From: Bauldia litoralis
GTDB taxonomy: Bacteria > Pseudomonadota > Alphaproteobacteria > Rhizobiales > Kaistiaceae
Assembly: GCA_945882315.1 (NCBI GenBank)
Contig: CAMCWB010000040.1
Coordinates: 1-33,776, forward strand
Reading direction: 5' to 3'
DNA: 33,776 nt
Below the pieces are notes generated by a model that did not search any database, had not been told where the DNA came from, and was given only the letters and a program-made list of their open reading frames with translations. Position numbers and translations under genes: made by a program. Of the stretch, positions 1-8,742 are shown piece by piece; position 1 is the stretch's first letter; each line of letters starts with the position of its first letter.

Positions 1-940
1 GCAGGCGCCCGCTGAGAATCAGCCACAACACACCGGTCACCGTGAAGACTGAAGCGGCCGTCCCGATCAGCACCGCCGCCGACGCCTCGTCGACATAGAC
101 CTTGTACTGACGGGCCAGCACGAAGACATTCGCGGCCGGCGGCAGTGCGGCCATGAGGACGGCCGTATAGACCCAGACCTCGTCGAAGCGCCCGACCCAG
201 CCGAGCAGCATGTAGACGATCAGCGGGTGAACGAGAAGCTTGATCGCGACCAGCGCCGGAACGTCCGCGCTCATCGTCTTCGGGCGCCGGTAGGCGAGCC
301 CGACACCCAGCGCAAACAGGGCGCAGGGCACCGCGGCCGAACCGAGCATCGTGACAAACGCGTCGATCGGTTGCGGCAGGCGAAGCCCAGTTGCGGCCAG
401 AATAAAGCCCGCCGCGATGGCGATGATGAACGGATGGCGAAGAACACTTCGCACCGACCGCGCCAGCACCGAGCCGAGATCGGCGCGATCCGTGCCGCCA
501 AGCGCCATCATCAGGGGAACGAGGGCGAAGAGCATGGCGCTCTCGAAGCTGAAGATCAGCGCCGTCGGGACCGCAGCCGTCGGACCCAGCGCTGCGATTG
601 TCAGGCCAGGCCCCATGTAACCGGTGTTGGCGTAGGAGCCGACCAGGCCCTGGATGGTCGAGACCGGCACGTTGCCCCGGTTGGCGAGCGCGGCGATCGA
701 GAACGCTATGGCGAAGGTGCAATAGGCGCCGAAAACCGTGATCAGCACGAAAGACCAGTTTATCGCCGCCGGCGGAGTCTCGCCGACCAGCTTGAAGAAC
801 AAGGCCGGCAAAGCGACATAGAAGACGAACACATTGAGCCAGGTCAGCCCTTCGGCCAGCGTCTTGCGCCAGCGCCCGGCGGCGTAACCGATCGCGATCA
901 GACCGAAGAACGGAAGCGCAATGGTCGCGATATCATTCAT
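1..940 (-). CDS. AEC (auxin efflux carrier) family transporter, 3' end off window
   Basis: The reverse strand stays open from an ATG at 938-940 to the left edge: 313 codons with no stop, close to the usual 310-320 residues of this family, so only the last few residues are missing. The protein starts MNDIATIALPFFGLIAIGY and is built of about ten hydrophobic segments in two halves separated by a polar stretch near residue 160. Features seen in AEC (PF03547) carriers are visible: a small-residue, Asn/Gly-containing helix with GSYANTGYMG near residue 115, and a PPAANVFVLA stretch near residue 280. AEC proteins are inner-membrane carriers for small carboxylates or related anions; the substrate cannot be read from sequence. 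It is divergent from hspQ. Family is confident; function is not. Confidence 0.88.
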   Translation of the reverse strand, partial: MNDIATIALPFFGLIAIGYAAGRWRKTLAEGLTWLNVFVFYVALPALFFKLVGETPPAAINWSFVLITVFGAYCTFAIAFSIAALANRGNVPVSTIQGLVGSYANTGYMGPGLTIAALGPTAAVPTALIFSFESAMLFALVPLMMALGGTDRADLGSVLARSVRSVLRHPFIIAIAAGFILAATGLRLPQPIDAFVTMLGSAAVPCALFALGVGLAYRRPKTMSADVPALVAIKLLVHPLIVYMLLGWVGRFDEVWVYTAVLMAALPPAANVFVLARQYKVYVDEASAAVLIGTAASVFTVTGVLWLILSGRL

Positions 941-1074
941 AACCGGCCGGAACTCGCCAGACGTTTGACACCAAACTGGCCGGATTCGGCACCGCAGTCG
1001 CCGACAAGCCCCTTGCGAGGCCTAAAGCTTCGCAAACCTTCGGTCAATCGCCGTGGCAGCGGCATCCACGAACA

Positions 1075-1103
1075 TTGACAGCCGGCGGCGATCCGTGGCT
1101 TAA
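1075..1103 (+). promoter_or_regulatory. candidate sigma70-type promoter for hspQ
   Basis: A perfect TTGACA hexamer (1075-1080) is followed after exactly 17 bases by GCTTAA (1098-1103), which shares 3 of 6 bases with TATAAT. It lies 41 bases upstream of the hspQ ATG on the same strand. The spacing is also compatible with a heat-shock sigma factor, which would suit hspQ, but the -10 is too poor to decide. Confidence 0.45.
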
Positions 1104-1143
1104 GCCCGCGTTTGCGTCGGCATGGCGCTGAGGAGCCCGCATT

Positions 1144-1467
1144 ATGCGGAACGCGAAGTTTGGAATTGGCCAAGTCGTCCGCCACCGGATCTTTGAGTTC
1201 CGGGGCGTGGTTTTCGACGTGGATCCGGTCTTCAGCAACACCGAGGAATGGTGGCTGGCGATCCCCGAAGAGATCCGCCCGTCGAAAGACCAGCCCTATT
1301 ATCACCTCTTCGCCGAGAACGCGGACAGCGAATACATCGCCTATGTCTCCGAGCAGAACCTGCTGCCGGACGAGTCCGAGGAACCGCTTCGCCACCCGCA
1401 GATCAACGAATTCTTCGGCGACAAGAACGGGCGCGTCTACGTCGCCCGCGAACGCGACCTGAACTGA
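1144..1467 (+). CDS. hspQ: heat shock protein HspQ
   Basis: This 107-residue protein matches the HspQ family in length and layout. It starts with KFGIGQVVRHRIFEFRGVVF, a compact beta-rich core related to the YccV/hemimethylated-DNA-binding fold, followed by the conserved acidic and aromatic stretch around residues 38-60 (EEWW...DQPYYHLF) and YVSEQNLLPD. In enterobacteria HspQ is a heat-induced protein that promotes degradation of denatured DnaA and acts as a specificity enhancer for Lon protease; the alphaproteobacterial members are assumed equivalent. The ATG is preceded by AGGAG (1131-1135) with an 8-base spacer, which supports this start. A strong hairpin follows the stop. It stands alone between divergent and convergent neighbours, so it is probably monocistronic. 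Confidence 0.93.
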   Translation: MRNAKFGIGQVVRHRIFEFRGVVFDVDPVFSNTEEWWLAIPEEIRPSKDQPYYHLFAENADSEYIAYVSEQNLLPDESEEPLRHPQINEFFGDKNGRVYVARERDLN

Positions 1468-1481
1468 TCCAAAGCCGCAAA

Positions 1482-1510
1482 TAAAAAGGCGCGGCAAACT
1501 TGCCGCGCCT
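1482..1510 (-). terminator. intrinsic terminator of the IalB-family gene (possibly bidirectional)
   Basis: Perfect 11-base inverted repeat AGGCGCGGCAA / TTGCCGCGCCT (1487-1497 and 1500-1510). On the minus strand the stem runs into a T tract (A-rich 1482-1487 on the plus strand), the classic arrangement for ending the gene that stops at 1533. The same stem could also stop hspQ readthrough, though there is no T tract on that side. Confidence 0.85.
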
Positions 1511-1532
1511 CGCACTGTCGATCGAGCCGGAA

Positions 1533-2243
1533 TTACTGCGGCGTGCCGCCGATTTCCTTTTCCTGCTGCTCGATAAGCTTTTTGCGGGCTTCTTCCGCGC
1601 TCTTCTGGAGAGCCTGGCTGAGCTGCTCGCGCTGGGCTTCCGCGGCGGCGCGGTCGACGCCGGGGCCGTCGAAGGTCTTGGAGAAGCCGGACAGCGACAT
1701 CTCGATCGGGATCGCCTTGTTCTGCGGATTGACGACGACCAGAGCGAGCTTGTTGCCCTTCTTCAGCGCGGCGATGAACTCATCCGCGACCGCCGCCTGG
1801 GCGATACAGATGGCCGGCTGCTGGTTGCTCGGCGGAATGCAGATCGTGTACTGCGCCGTCGCGGTTTTCGCTCCGTCGACGGCCAGCGTGATGCCGGGCG
1901 GCAGGACGAAGCCGATCGGCACGACGATGCCGATGCCGTATTTGCCCGGCTCCTGGGTCGACTGGATAGTGACGGCCGCGATCGGCTGGCCGGTCTCGGC
2001 GCGCAGTTCCTGATTGACGACGCAGACTTCGACCTTGGTCTGGGCGTTGGTGTTGCAGACCTTGATCCATGGCGACGGTGCGCCGGCGGCGGCAGCAGGC
2101 GCCGCTGCCGCTGGTGCGGCCGGCGCAGCAGGAGCCGCAGCGGGTACTTGTTGGGCCACGGCGCCGAACGTCGCTGCACAAAGTGCGGCGGCCGCGACGA
2201 GCGGGCGTATGCCAGCAAAAACAAATGGGTTCGGGGACGACAT
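1533..2243 (-). CDS. invasion associated locus B (IalB) family secreted protein
   Basis: A 236-residue protein with a Sec signal peptide (about residues 1-30, cleavage near AVAQQ), an Ala/Pro-rich low-complexity linker (about 33-58), an IalB-type domain (about 59-190) and a charged helical tail rich in Glu, Gln and Lys (195-236). The domain contains the family's paired cysteines (WIKVCNTN, EVCVVNQEL and YTICIPPSNQQPAICIAQ), suggesting disulfides in the periplasm. IalB was named for erythrocyte invasion in Bartonella, but homologues are widespread in free-living Hyphomicrobiales and their role there is not established. AAGGAA lies 8 bases before the ATG. It is divergent from the peptide-binding protein gene and followed by a strong terminator. 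Confidence 0.9.
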   Translation of the reverse strand: MSSPNPFVFAGIRPLVAAAALCAATFGAVAQQVPAAAPAAPAAPAAAAPAAAAGAPSPWIKVCNTNAQTKVEVCVVNQELRAETGQPIAAVTIQSTQEPGKYGIGIVVPIGFVLPPGITLAVDGAKTATAQYTICIPPSNQQPAICIAQAAVADEFIAALKKGNKLALVVVNPQNKAIPIEMSLSGFSKTFDGPGVDRAAAEAQREQLSQALQKSAEEARKKLIEQQEKEIGGTPQ

Positions 2244-2503
2244 CGAGCGGTTCCTTGCCTAGAGTCTCAAGCGTCAGGGACATCATGCCCGACGCGATAA
2301 CCTTGGCCGCCAATGGCCGTTAAATACGGCGACAGAGTGGCCGCGAAGGGCGGCGCATCATTATCCCGCTTCGCGCCGGAAAGCTAGCATTTCCGGGCCG
2401 GGCTTTCGCGTCTTGAAGCGATGCTCGGGATTTGAGCGCCGGTCTGATTTGCGCTCTAAACTGACGGCAAGAGTCGTTTGAAGGAAGGCTAGGCTATCGA
2501 CCG

Positions 2504-4318
2504 ATGAGATATGTCATTCGCATCCTGCCGCTGCTGTGTCTGCTGGCGCTGCAGGCGCCGCCCGCTTCCGCCCAACCGGTGCACGGCATCGCGATGGTCG
2601 GCGAGCCGGCTTTGCCGCCGGATTTCACCCACCTCCCCTACGTCAATCCCGATGCGCCCAAGGGCGGCAGGATCACCTACGGCGTCGTCGGCACCTTCGA
2701 GAGCACCAACCAGTTCATCGTCCAGGGCGGCACGACCGCCGCCCGCGGCCTCCGCGACCTCATGTTCGGCAACCTGGTCTATGAAAGCCTGCTGGCCCGA
2801 AGCGACGACGAGCCCTTCACCCTCTACGGGCTGATCGCCGAAACGCTCGAATATCCGGACGATCGGAGCTGGGTCGAATTCACGCTCAATCCAGCCGCGC
2901 GATTTTCCGACGGCACGCCGGTGACCGTCGACGACGTGATCTTCTCCGTCGAGATCCTGCGCGACAAGGGCCGTCCCAACTACAAGGCCTCGCTCTCGAA
3001 GATCGAGACGATGGAACGCGTCGGCGAGCGCGGCATCCGCTTCGAGATGCCCAAGGCGAACGACCGCGAGCTGCCGCTGATCATCGGCCTGATGCCCATC
3101 CTGCCGAAGCACGCGGTCAATCCCGACACATTCGGCAAGTCGACGCTGGCCGTGCCGATCGGCAGCGGCCCTTACCGCCTGGCCGAGATCGACGCGCCGG
3201 AGTTCACGGTCTACAGGCGCAATCCCGACTATTGGGCAAAGGACCTGCCGATCAAGCGCGGCCTCGACAATTACGACGAGATCCGCATCGAATATTACCG
3301 CGACGCCAACACCATGTTCGAGGCCTTCAAGAAGGGGCTCTTCCAGGTCAATCCGGAAGGCGATCCGGCCCAGTGGAACACCGCTTATGATTTCCCCGCC
3401 GTCGGCAACGGCCGGGTCGTCAAGGAAACGTTCCGCACCGGTACGCCGAAGGGCATGTCGGGCTTCGTCTTCAATACGCGCAAGCCGATCTTCGCGGACA
3501 TCCGCGTCCGCCGCGCGCTGGCGAAACTCGTCGACTTCGATTGGATCAACAAGAACCTCTACTACGGCGCCTTCGTTCGCGCCGCCGGCTACTTCAACGA
3601 TTCCGAACTGTCTTCGATCGGTCGTCCGGCCGACGAAAGGGAACGCAAGCTGCTGGCGCCCTTCCCCGATGCGGTAGCGCCGGACGTCCTCGACGGCACC
3701 TACAAGCCCGCCGGCGCTTCGGGCAAGGATGAGCGCGCCGTGCTTCGCGATGTTCTCGCCGAATTGAAGGAGGCCGGCTACGAGCTTCAGGGCAACGCCC
3801 TCGTCGAGGTCGCGACGGGCACGCCCCTCGCCTTCGAGATCATGGTCGCCACCAAGGAGGATGAGCGCCTGTCGCTCGCCTTCCAGCGGACGCTGGGCCG
3901 CATCGGTATCCGGGCAACCGTCCGCTCGGTCGAATCCTCGCAATATCAGAAGCGCCGCCAGACCTTCGACTACGACATGGTCCGCTTCACATGGACCGTC
4001 TCGCTGTCGCCGGGAAACGAGCAGCTCAATCGCTGGAGCCAGGCCTCCGCCGGTCAGGACGGCTCCTTCAACTATCCCGGCGCACAGCAGCCCGCCCTCG
4101 ACGCCCTGATCGGTGCGATGCTCTCTGCCCCGACGCGCGAGGACTTCGTCGCCGCGATACGGGCTTTCGATCGCGTTCTGATCTCGGGAGCCTACGTGGC
4201 GCCGCTCTTCTACCTGCCGGAGCAATGGCTGGCGCGCTGGACGACTATCGAGCGGCCGCAGACCACCCCGATCACCGGCTACAATCTGCCGTCCTGGTGG
4301 GCAAAGGCGTCGAACTAG
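2504..4318 (+). CDS. extracellular solute-binding protein family 5, YejA-like
   Basis: A 604-residue periplasmic binding protein: signal peptide 1-23 (cleavage after PASA), then the family-5 (oligopeptide/dipeptide) fold. Landmarks are KGGRITYGVVGTFESTNQF near residues 50-70, typical of the YejA subgroup, WVEFTLNPAARFSDGTPVT near 124-142 and GSGPYRL near 220. YejA-type proteins deliver peptides, and in enterobacteria microcin C, to an ABC importer (YejBEF). No permease or ATPase gene lies next to it, so it must share a transporter encoded elsewhere or act as an additional receptor. GAAGGAAGG sits 15-23 bases upstream of the ATG, a little far. It ends 3 bases from the convergent hypothetical gene. 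Confidence 0.92.
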   Translation: MRYVIRILPLLCLLALQAPPASAQPVHGIAMVGEPALPPDFTHLPYVNPDAPKGGRITYGVVGTFESTNQFIVQGGTTAARGLRDLMFGNLVYESLLARSDDEPFTLYGLIAETLEYPDDRSWVEFTLNPAARFSDGTPVTVDDVIFSVEILRDKGRPNYKASLSKIETMERVGERGIRFEMPKANDRELPLIIGLMPILPKHAVNPDTFGKSTLAVPIGSGPYRLAEIDAPEFTVYRRNPDYWAKDLPIKRGLDNYDEIRIEYYRDANTMFEAFKKGLFQVNPEGDPAQWNTAYDFPAVGNGRVVKETFRTGTPKGMSGFVFNTRKPIFADIRVRRALAKLVDFDWINKNLYYGAFVRAAGYFNDSELSSIGRPADERERKLLAPFPDAVAPDVLDGTYKPAGASGKDERAVLRDVLAELKEAGYELQGNALVEVATGTPLAFEIMVATKEDERLSLAFQRTLGRIGIRATVRSVESSQYQKRRQTFDYDMVRFTWTVSLSPGNEQLNRWSQASAGQDGSFNYPGAQQPALDALIGAMLSAPTREDFVAAIRAFDRVLISGAYVAPLFYLPEQWLARWTTIERPQTTPITGYNLPSWWAKASN

Positions 4319-4321
4319 GCG

Positions 4322-4735
4322 CTACGATATCGGCTGCGCCGTCTGGCAGGATAATTCCATCCGGAGCGAAATCTCCGACGGGCGCTTCGCCGAACGCACC
4401 ACGATTTCCATGCCGCCGCCGATCGGGTCGAACTGACCTTCGATCCGGTGGCTGCCGGCCTCCTCCTCAAGCGCCGAGGAGCCGAACCTGACCTCGGTCG
4501 CGGATGCGGACAACACCGGCACTTTGCCGATGCCGAAACCGCCGGCGCGTTTGTTTTCGAGATCGATCAACCCGAGTGTCGTGATCCGGCTGCGAATGGA
4601 GCCATCCGTTCCGGAAAACATCAGGCCGGTGCAGGTCAGTCGAAGCTCAAGATTATCTCGCGGCGCAACAGTGGTGGCGTGCGCTGCACAAGCACAAATC
4701 GAAACGACTCCGGCAATGATCGATCGCGGAATCAT
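4322..4735 (-). CDS. small secreted hypothetical protein
   Basis: A 137-residue protein that I do not recognise. Residues 1-20 form a signal peptide (AAHA cleavage site), and the mature part is predicted to be beta-rich, with two cysteines (in RLTCTGL and MELSCQTA) at opposite ends that could form a disulfide in the periplasm. It starts 27 bases after the mfd stop on the same strand, so it could be read through from sdhE-mfd. No good ribosome binding site is visible before the ATG, but the open frame, codon use and signal peptide favour a real gene. Confidence 0.72.
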   Translation of the reverse strand: MIPRSIIAGVVSICACAAHATTVAPRDNLELRLTCTGLMFSGTDGSIRSRITTLGLIDLENKRAGGFGIGKVPVLSASATEVRFGSSALEEEAGSHRIEGQFDPIGGGMEIVVRSAKRPSEISLRMELSCQTAQPIS

Positions 4736-4762
4736 GCATGGAGGCTAGCATGTCTTGCCCCC

Positions 4763-7700
4763 TCACGCCGCTACCTTCGCTCCCTCCGACGCGAGCCTCG
4801 CGAGAATTGTCAGAAGCGTCGATGTGCCCTTCAGCCGCTTCTTCGGATTCTCCCAGTCGCGCATCAGCACGACCTTCTGGTCAGGCCGGATGCGGGCCAG
4901 CGACCCTTCGAGCTGGATGTATTTGATGAGCCCGGCCGGATTGGCGAAGATGTTGCCGCGGAAGCTGACGACGGCGCCCTTCGGCCCGACATCGACCTTC
5001 TCGACATTCGCCTGCCGGCAGAGGGCCTTGATGCGCACGATGTCGAGAAGATGGTCGACTTCTTCCGGCAGCGACCCGAAGCGGTCGATGAGCTCGGCCG
5101 CGAAGGCTTCGATCTGCCGGTCCTCGTCGAGGTCGGCGAGCCGCTTGTAGAGGCTGAGGCGAAGCTGCAGGTCCGGCACATAGGCCTCCGGGATCATCAC
5201 TGCCATGCCAAGCGTGATCTGTGGCGACCAATGCGAGTCCGCAACGTCGTCGCCGCCGGCCTTCAGCGAGGCAACCGCCTCTTCGAGCATCTCCTGATAG
5301 AGCTCGTAGCCGACCTCCTTAATATGGCCGGACTGCTCCTCGCCGAGGAGATTGCCAGCACCGCGAAGGTCGAGATCGTGGCTGGCAAGCTGGAAGCCGG
5401 CGCCAAGCGTGTCGAGCGATTGCAACACCTTCAGACGCTTCTCCGCGGTGCCGGTGAGCGTCTTCTCCGCCGGCACGGTGAACAGCGCATAAGCGCGCGA
5501 CTTCGACCGACCGACGCGCCCGCGCAACTGGTAAAGCTGCGCCAGGCCGAACATGTCTGCCCGATGCACGATCAGCGTATTGGCGGTCGGGATATCGAGA
5601 CCGGATTCGACGATCGTCGTCGACAGGAGCACGTCATAGGCGCCGTCATAGAAGGCGGTCATGACGTCCTCGAGCTCGGTTGGCGCCATCTGGCCATGCG
5701 CCATCGCGACCTTCACCTCCGGCACGAACTCGGCGAGCCAGGCCCGCCGCTCGGCGAGATCGCTGACCCGCGGGCAGACATAGAAACTCTGGCCGCCACG
5801 ATAGCGCTCGCGGAGCAGTGCTTCGCGAACGACGAGCGCATCGAAGGGCGAGATGAAGGTACGGACGGCGAGCCGGTCGATCGGCGCGGTGGTGATCAGC
5901 GACAGTTCGCGCACACCCGTCAGCGCAAGCTGCATCGTCCGCGGGATCGGCGTCGCCGACAGCGTCAGCACATGCACGTCCGACTTCAGCTCCTTCAGCC
6001 GCTCCTTGTGGCGCACGCCGAAATGCTGCTCCTCGTCGATGACCAGCAGCGTGAGATCGCGGAAGGCGATGCCTTTGCCGAGCAGCGCATGCGTCCCGAT
6101 GACAATGTCGATCTGACCGTCGGCGAGCCCCGCCTTGACGGCGGCAAGTTCCTTCGTCCCGACCAGCCGCGACGCCTGCGCCACCTTGACCGGCAACCCG
6201 GTGAAGCGTTCCGAGAAGCGCTTGAAATGCTGGCGCGACAGAAGCGTCGTCGGCACCACGACCGCAACCTGACGGCCGCTCAGCGCCGCCACGAAGGCGG
6301 CGCGCAACGCCACCTCAGTCTTGCCGAAGCCGACATCGCCGCACACCAGCCGGTCCATCGGCTTGCCGGCGGCGAGATCGCCAAGCACCGCATCAATGGC
6401 GCCCTGCTGGTCCTCGGTCTCCTCATAGGGGAAGCGCGCCGCGAACTCGTCATAGAGGCCTTCCGGCACGGTCAGCGCCGGCGCCGTCCGCATGGCTCGC
6501 GCCGCGGCGATGCGGATGAGTTCCGCCGCCATGTCGCGAATGCGCTTCTTGAGCCGCGCCTTGCGTGCCTGCCAGGCCGTGCCGCCGAGCTTGTCGAGCG
6601 CGACTTCCGTGTCTTCCGAGCCGTAGCGCGACAGGAGCTCGATATTCTCGACCGGCAGATAGACCCGGTCGCCGCCCGCATAGACGATCTCGAGGCAATC
6701 ATGCGGGGCACCCGCCGCCGTGATCGTCTTCAGCCCGGTGAAGCGGCCGATGCCGTGGTCGACATGGACGACGAGGTCGCCCTCGGCAAGGCTCGTCGCG
6801 TCGGTCAGGAAGTCGACGGGCCGCCGCTTGCCCTGCGGCCGGATCAGACGGTCGCCGAGAATGTCCTGTTCGCCGATGACCGCGGTATTGGGCGTCTCGT
6901 AGCCGCTTTCGATGCCGAGCACCGCAAGGGCGACCATATCGGCAGGCAGCGACACGGCTTCGGCCAGGTCGCCGACATGCTTTACCCTGGTCAGCCCGTG
7001 GTCGACCAGAACCTGGCCCATGCGGTCGCGCGACCCATCGCTCCAGCAGGCGAGGATGACGCGTTTGCCGGCTATCCGCAGCGCCGCCATATGGGCGATC
7101 GCCGCGTCGAAGACGTTGACGTCGTCGGCTGTGCGCTCGGCCGTGAAGCTCCGTCCGGCTCGCGCCCCCGGATCGATCGTCTCCGGCGAGGGCGGCGCGG
7201 CAAAGCCCGACAACCGCGCCTGCGGCCGTTCGGTCTGCCGCTCCGCCCATTCGGCCGGCGAAAGGTAAAGCCCACCCGGCGGGAGCGGCTTGTAGGGCGC
7301 GCCGCCACCGGCGATCGGGTGGTCGAGCGCCGACTTGCGCGCCTCATAGTGATCGGCGATCAGGTCGAGGCGCTCGCGCGCCGCCTCCTCGACCATGTGA
7401 TCGAGCGCCAGCGGTGCGCCGCCGACATGATCGAACAGCGTCTCCAGCCCGTCGGAGAAAAGCGCCAGCCAATGCTCAATGCCGACATGGCGACGGCCCT
7501 CGCTGACCGTGTGGTAGAGAAGGTCGTCGCGATCGGAGGCGCCGAACATCGAGATGTAGCGCTCGCGGAAACGGGCGATCGTCTCCGGCGTCAGCACCAT
7601 CTCGCTGGCCGGGACGAGGTCGATGCGCTTCTGCGTCGCGATGGTGCGCTGGGTTTCCGGGTCGAAGGTACGGATCGATTCCAGCGTGTCGCCGAAGAAA

Positions 7701-8284
7701 TCCAATCGGAACGGCGCCTCGGCCCCGGCCGCGAAGAGATCGAGGATGCCGCCGCGGACCGCGTATTCGCCGGCCTCGCGGACGGTGGCGCTTCTGAGGA
7801 AGCCATTGCCCTCGAGCCAGCGGACGAGGTCGTCCATGCGGATCTGGTTGCCCGACGCCGCCGACAACGATCCCTGCGCCACGAATTTCCGCGACGGCAC
7901 CCGCTGCAGCACCGCATTGATCGTCGTCATGACGATCGTCGGCTTCTCCGGCTTGCGGACAAGCTGCGACAGCGTCGCCATGCGTCGCGCAACGACGCCC
8001 GGATGCGGCGAGACCCGGTCGTAGGGCAGGCAGTCCCAGGCGAGAAAATCGAGCAGCGCGATTTGAGGTGCGAAGAACGCCAGCGTCCGCTCAATCTGGG
8101 CGAGCCGCTGGCCGTCGCGCGCGATGAAGACGAGCGGCTTTGCCTCGACGGCGGCGGCAAGATCGGCAAGCGCCTTGCCGACATAGCCGTCCGGCACGGA
8201 AGAGATGGTGACGGCCCGCCCCGGCTGCATCGCCGCGCGGATCCGGGCCGCCTCATTGCCCATCGGGACAGATTTTGAACTCAT
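4763..8284 (-). CDS. mfd: transcription-repair coupling factor Mfd
   Basis: A 1173-residue protein of normal Mfd length. Domain order: UvrB-like N-terminal module (about 1-350), the RNA-polymerase-interacting domain around residue 505 (DLVVHVDHGIGRFTGL), a RecG-like motor with Walker A GDVGFGKTE near 645, DEEQHFG near 750 and TLSATPIPRT, the translocation motif region QLRGRVGRS, and the C-terminal TRCF domain (about 1010-1110). Mfd pushes RNA polymerase stalled at lesions off the template and recruits UvrA for strand-specific nucleotide excision repair in the cytoplasm. The ATG overlaps the sdhE stop by four bases (ATGA), implying translational coupling. Confidence 0.98.
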   Translation of the reverse strand: MSSKSVPMGNEAARIRAAMQPGRAVTISSVPDGYVGKALADLAAAVEAKPLVFIARDGQRLAQIERTLAFFAPQIALLDFLAWDCLPYDRVSPHPGVVARRMATLSQLVRKPEKPTIVMTTINAVLQRVPSRKFVAQGSLSAASGNQIRMDDLVRWLEGNGFLRSATVREAGEYAVRGGILDLFAAGAEAPFRLDFFGDTLESIRTFDPETQRTIATQKRIDLVPASEMVLTPETIARFRERYISMFGASDRDDLLYHTVSEGRRHVGIEHWLALFSDGLETLFDHVGGAPLALDHMVEEAARERLDLIADHYEARKSALDHPIAGGGAPYKPLPPGGLYLSPAEWAERQTERPQARLSGFAAPPSPETIDPGARAGRSFTAERTADDVNVFDAAIAHMAALRIAGKRVILACWSDGSRDRMGQVLVDHGLTRVKHVGDLAEAVSLPADMVALAVLGIESGYETPNTAVIGEQDILGDRLIRPQGKRRPVDFLTDATSLAEGDLVVHVDHGIGRFTGLKTITAAGAPHDCLEIVYAGGDRVYLPVENIELLSRYGSEDTEVALDKLGGTAWQARKARLKKRIRDMAAELIRIAAARAMRTAPALTVPEGLYDEFAARFPYEETEDQQGAIDAVLGDLAAGKPMDRLVCGDVGFGKTEVALRAAFVAALSGRQVAVVVPTTLLSRQHFKRFSERFTGLPVKVAQASRLVGTKELAAVKAGLADGQIDIVIGTHALLGKGIAFRDLTLLVIDEEQHFGVRHKERLKELKSDVHVLTLSATPIPRTMQLALTGVRELSLITTAPIDRLAVRTFISPFDALVVREALLRERYRGGQSFYVCPRVSDLAERRAWLAEFVPEVKVAMAHGQMAPTELEDVMTAFYDGAYDVLLSTTIVESGLDIPTANTLIVHRADMFGLAQLYQLRGRVGRSKSRAYALFTVPAEKTLTGTAEKRLKVLQSLDTLGAGFQLASHDLDLRGAGNLLGEEQSGHIKEVGYELYQEMLEEAVASLKAGGDDVADSHWSPQITLGMAVMIPEAYVPDLQLRLSLYKRLADLDEDRQIEAFAAELIDRFGSLPEEVDHLLDIVRIKALCRQANVEKVDVGPKGAVVSFRGNIFANPAGLIKYIQLEGSLARIRPDQKVVLMRDWENPKKRLKGTSTLLTILARLASEGAKVAA

Positions 8285-8580
8285 TGCCGAGCCTGCTTCG
8301 TCACGGTGCCGTGGAAGGAAAGGATGCGCCGCAGGATCGGCGTGTCGTCCTCCGCCGGTACCGGCTGCTCGCCCGTCAGCCAGGACAGGACGTCCGGGTC
8401 AGGCACGTCCAGAAGCGCCTCGAAGCCGGCAAGTTCCGCCTCGTCGAGATCGTTGATGGTCGCGTCGGCAAAGCGGCCGAGCAGCAGGTCGACCTCGCGC
8501 AGGCCCCGGTGCCATGCGCGGAATCGCAGCCTTTTCCGCCGCACCTCGATCCCCAGGGTCTCGCCGTCCAACTCGCCCAC
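8281..8580 (-). CDS. sdhE: FAD assembly factor SdhE (succinate dehydrogenase assembly factor 2)
   Basis: A 99-residue, GTG-started protein of the SdhE/SDHAF2 (formerly DUF339) family. The family's signature RGxxE is present as R25-G26-L-R-E29 within WHRGLREVDLLLG, followed by the conserved acidic helix segment LDEAELAGFEALLDVPDPDVLSWLTGE. The family promotes covalent attachment of FAD to the flavoprotein subunit of succinate dehydrogenase. The product is slightly longer than the enterobacterial protein. The stop codon overlaps the mfd start by four bases. It is divergent from recG, with a 162-base shared upstream region. Confidence 0.95.
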   Translation of the reverse strand: MGELDGETLGIEVRRKRLRFRAWHRGLREVDLLLGRFADATINDLDEAELAGFEALLDVPDPDVLSWLTGEQPVPAEDDTPILRRILSFHGTVTKQARQ

Positions 8581-8742
8581 GATGCGCCTTCGGCAATAGA
8601 CAATCGGCGCCGGGCCGGTTTAGGGCTCGTCGCTTCGAAGCCTGATATAGCGAGCCGGAGGCCAAAAGTCAGCGGCCGGCGCCGGAATAATCGACGCGGC
8701 CCGCGCGATCCGCTAATTGCACCTCCAGGGGGAACCGACAGG

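Noticed and set aside
2489-4225. A 578-codon minus-strand open frame antisense to the peptide-binding protein
   Set aside because: Low-complexity charged sequence with no signal or domain; the sense gene has a signal peptide and family motifs.
4448-8278. A 1276-codon plus-strand open frame antisense to mfd
   Set aside because: It is a high-GC shadow of mfd, with Arg/Asp/Gly-rich composition and no domain; mfd on the other strand is certain.
8275-8742. A 156-codon N-terminal extension of RecG
   Set aside because: It runs antisense through sdhE, has no RecG similarity, and a good ribosome binding site supports the ATG at 8743.
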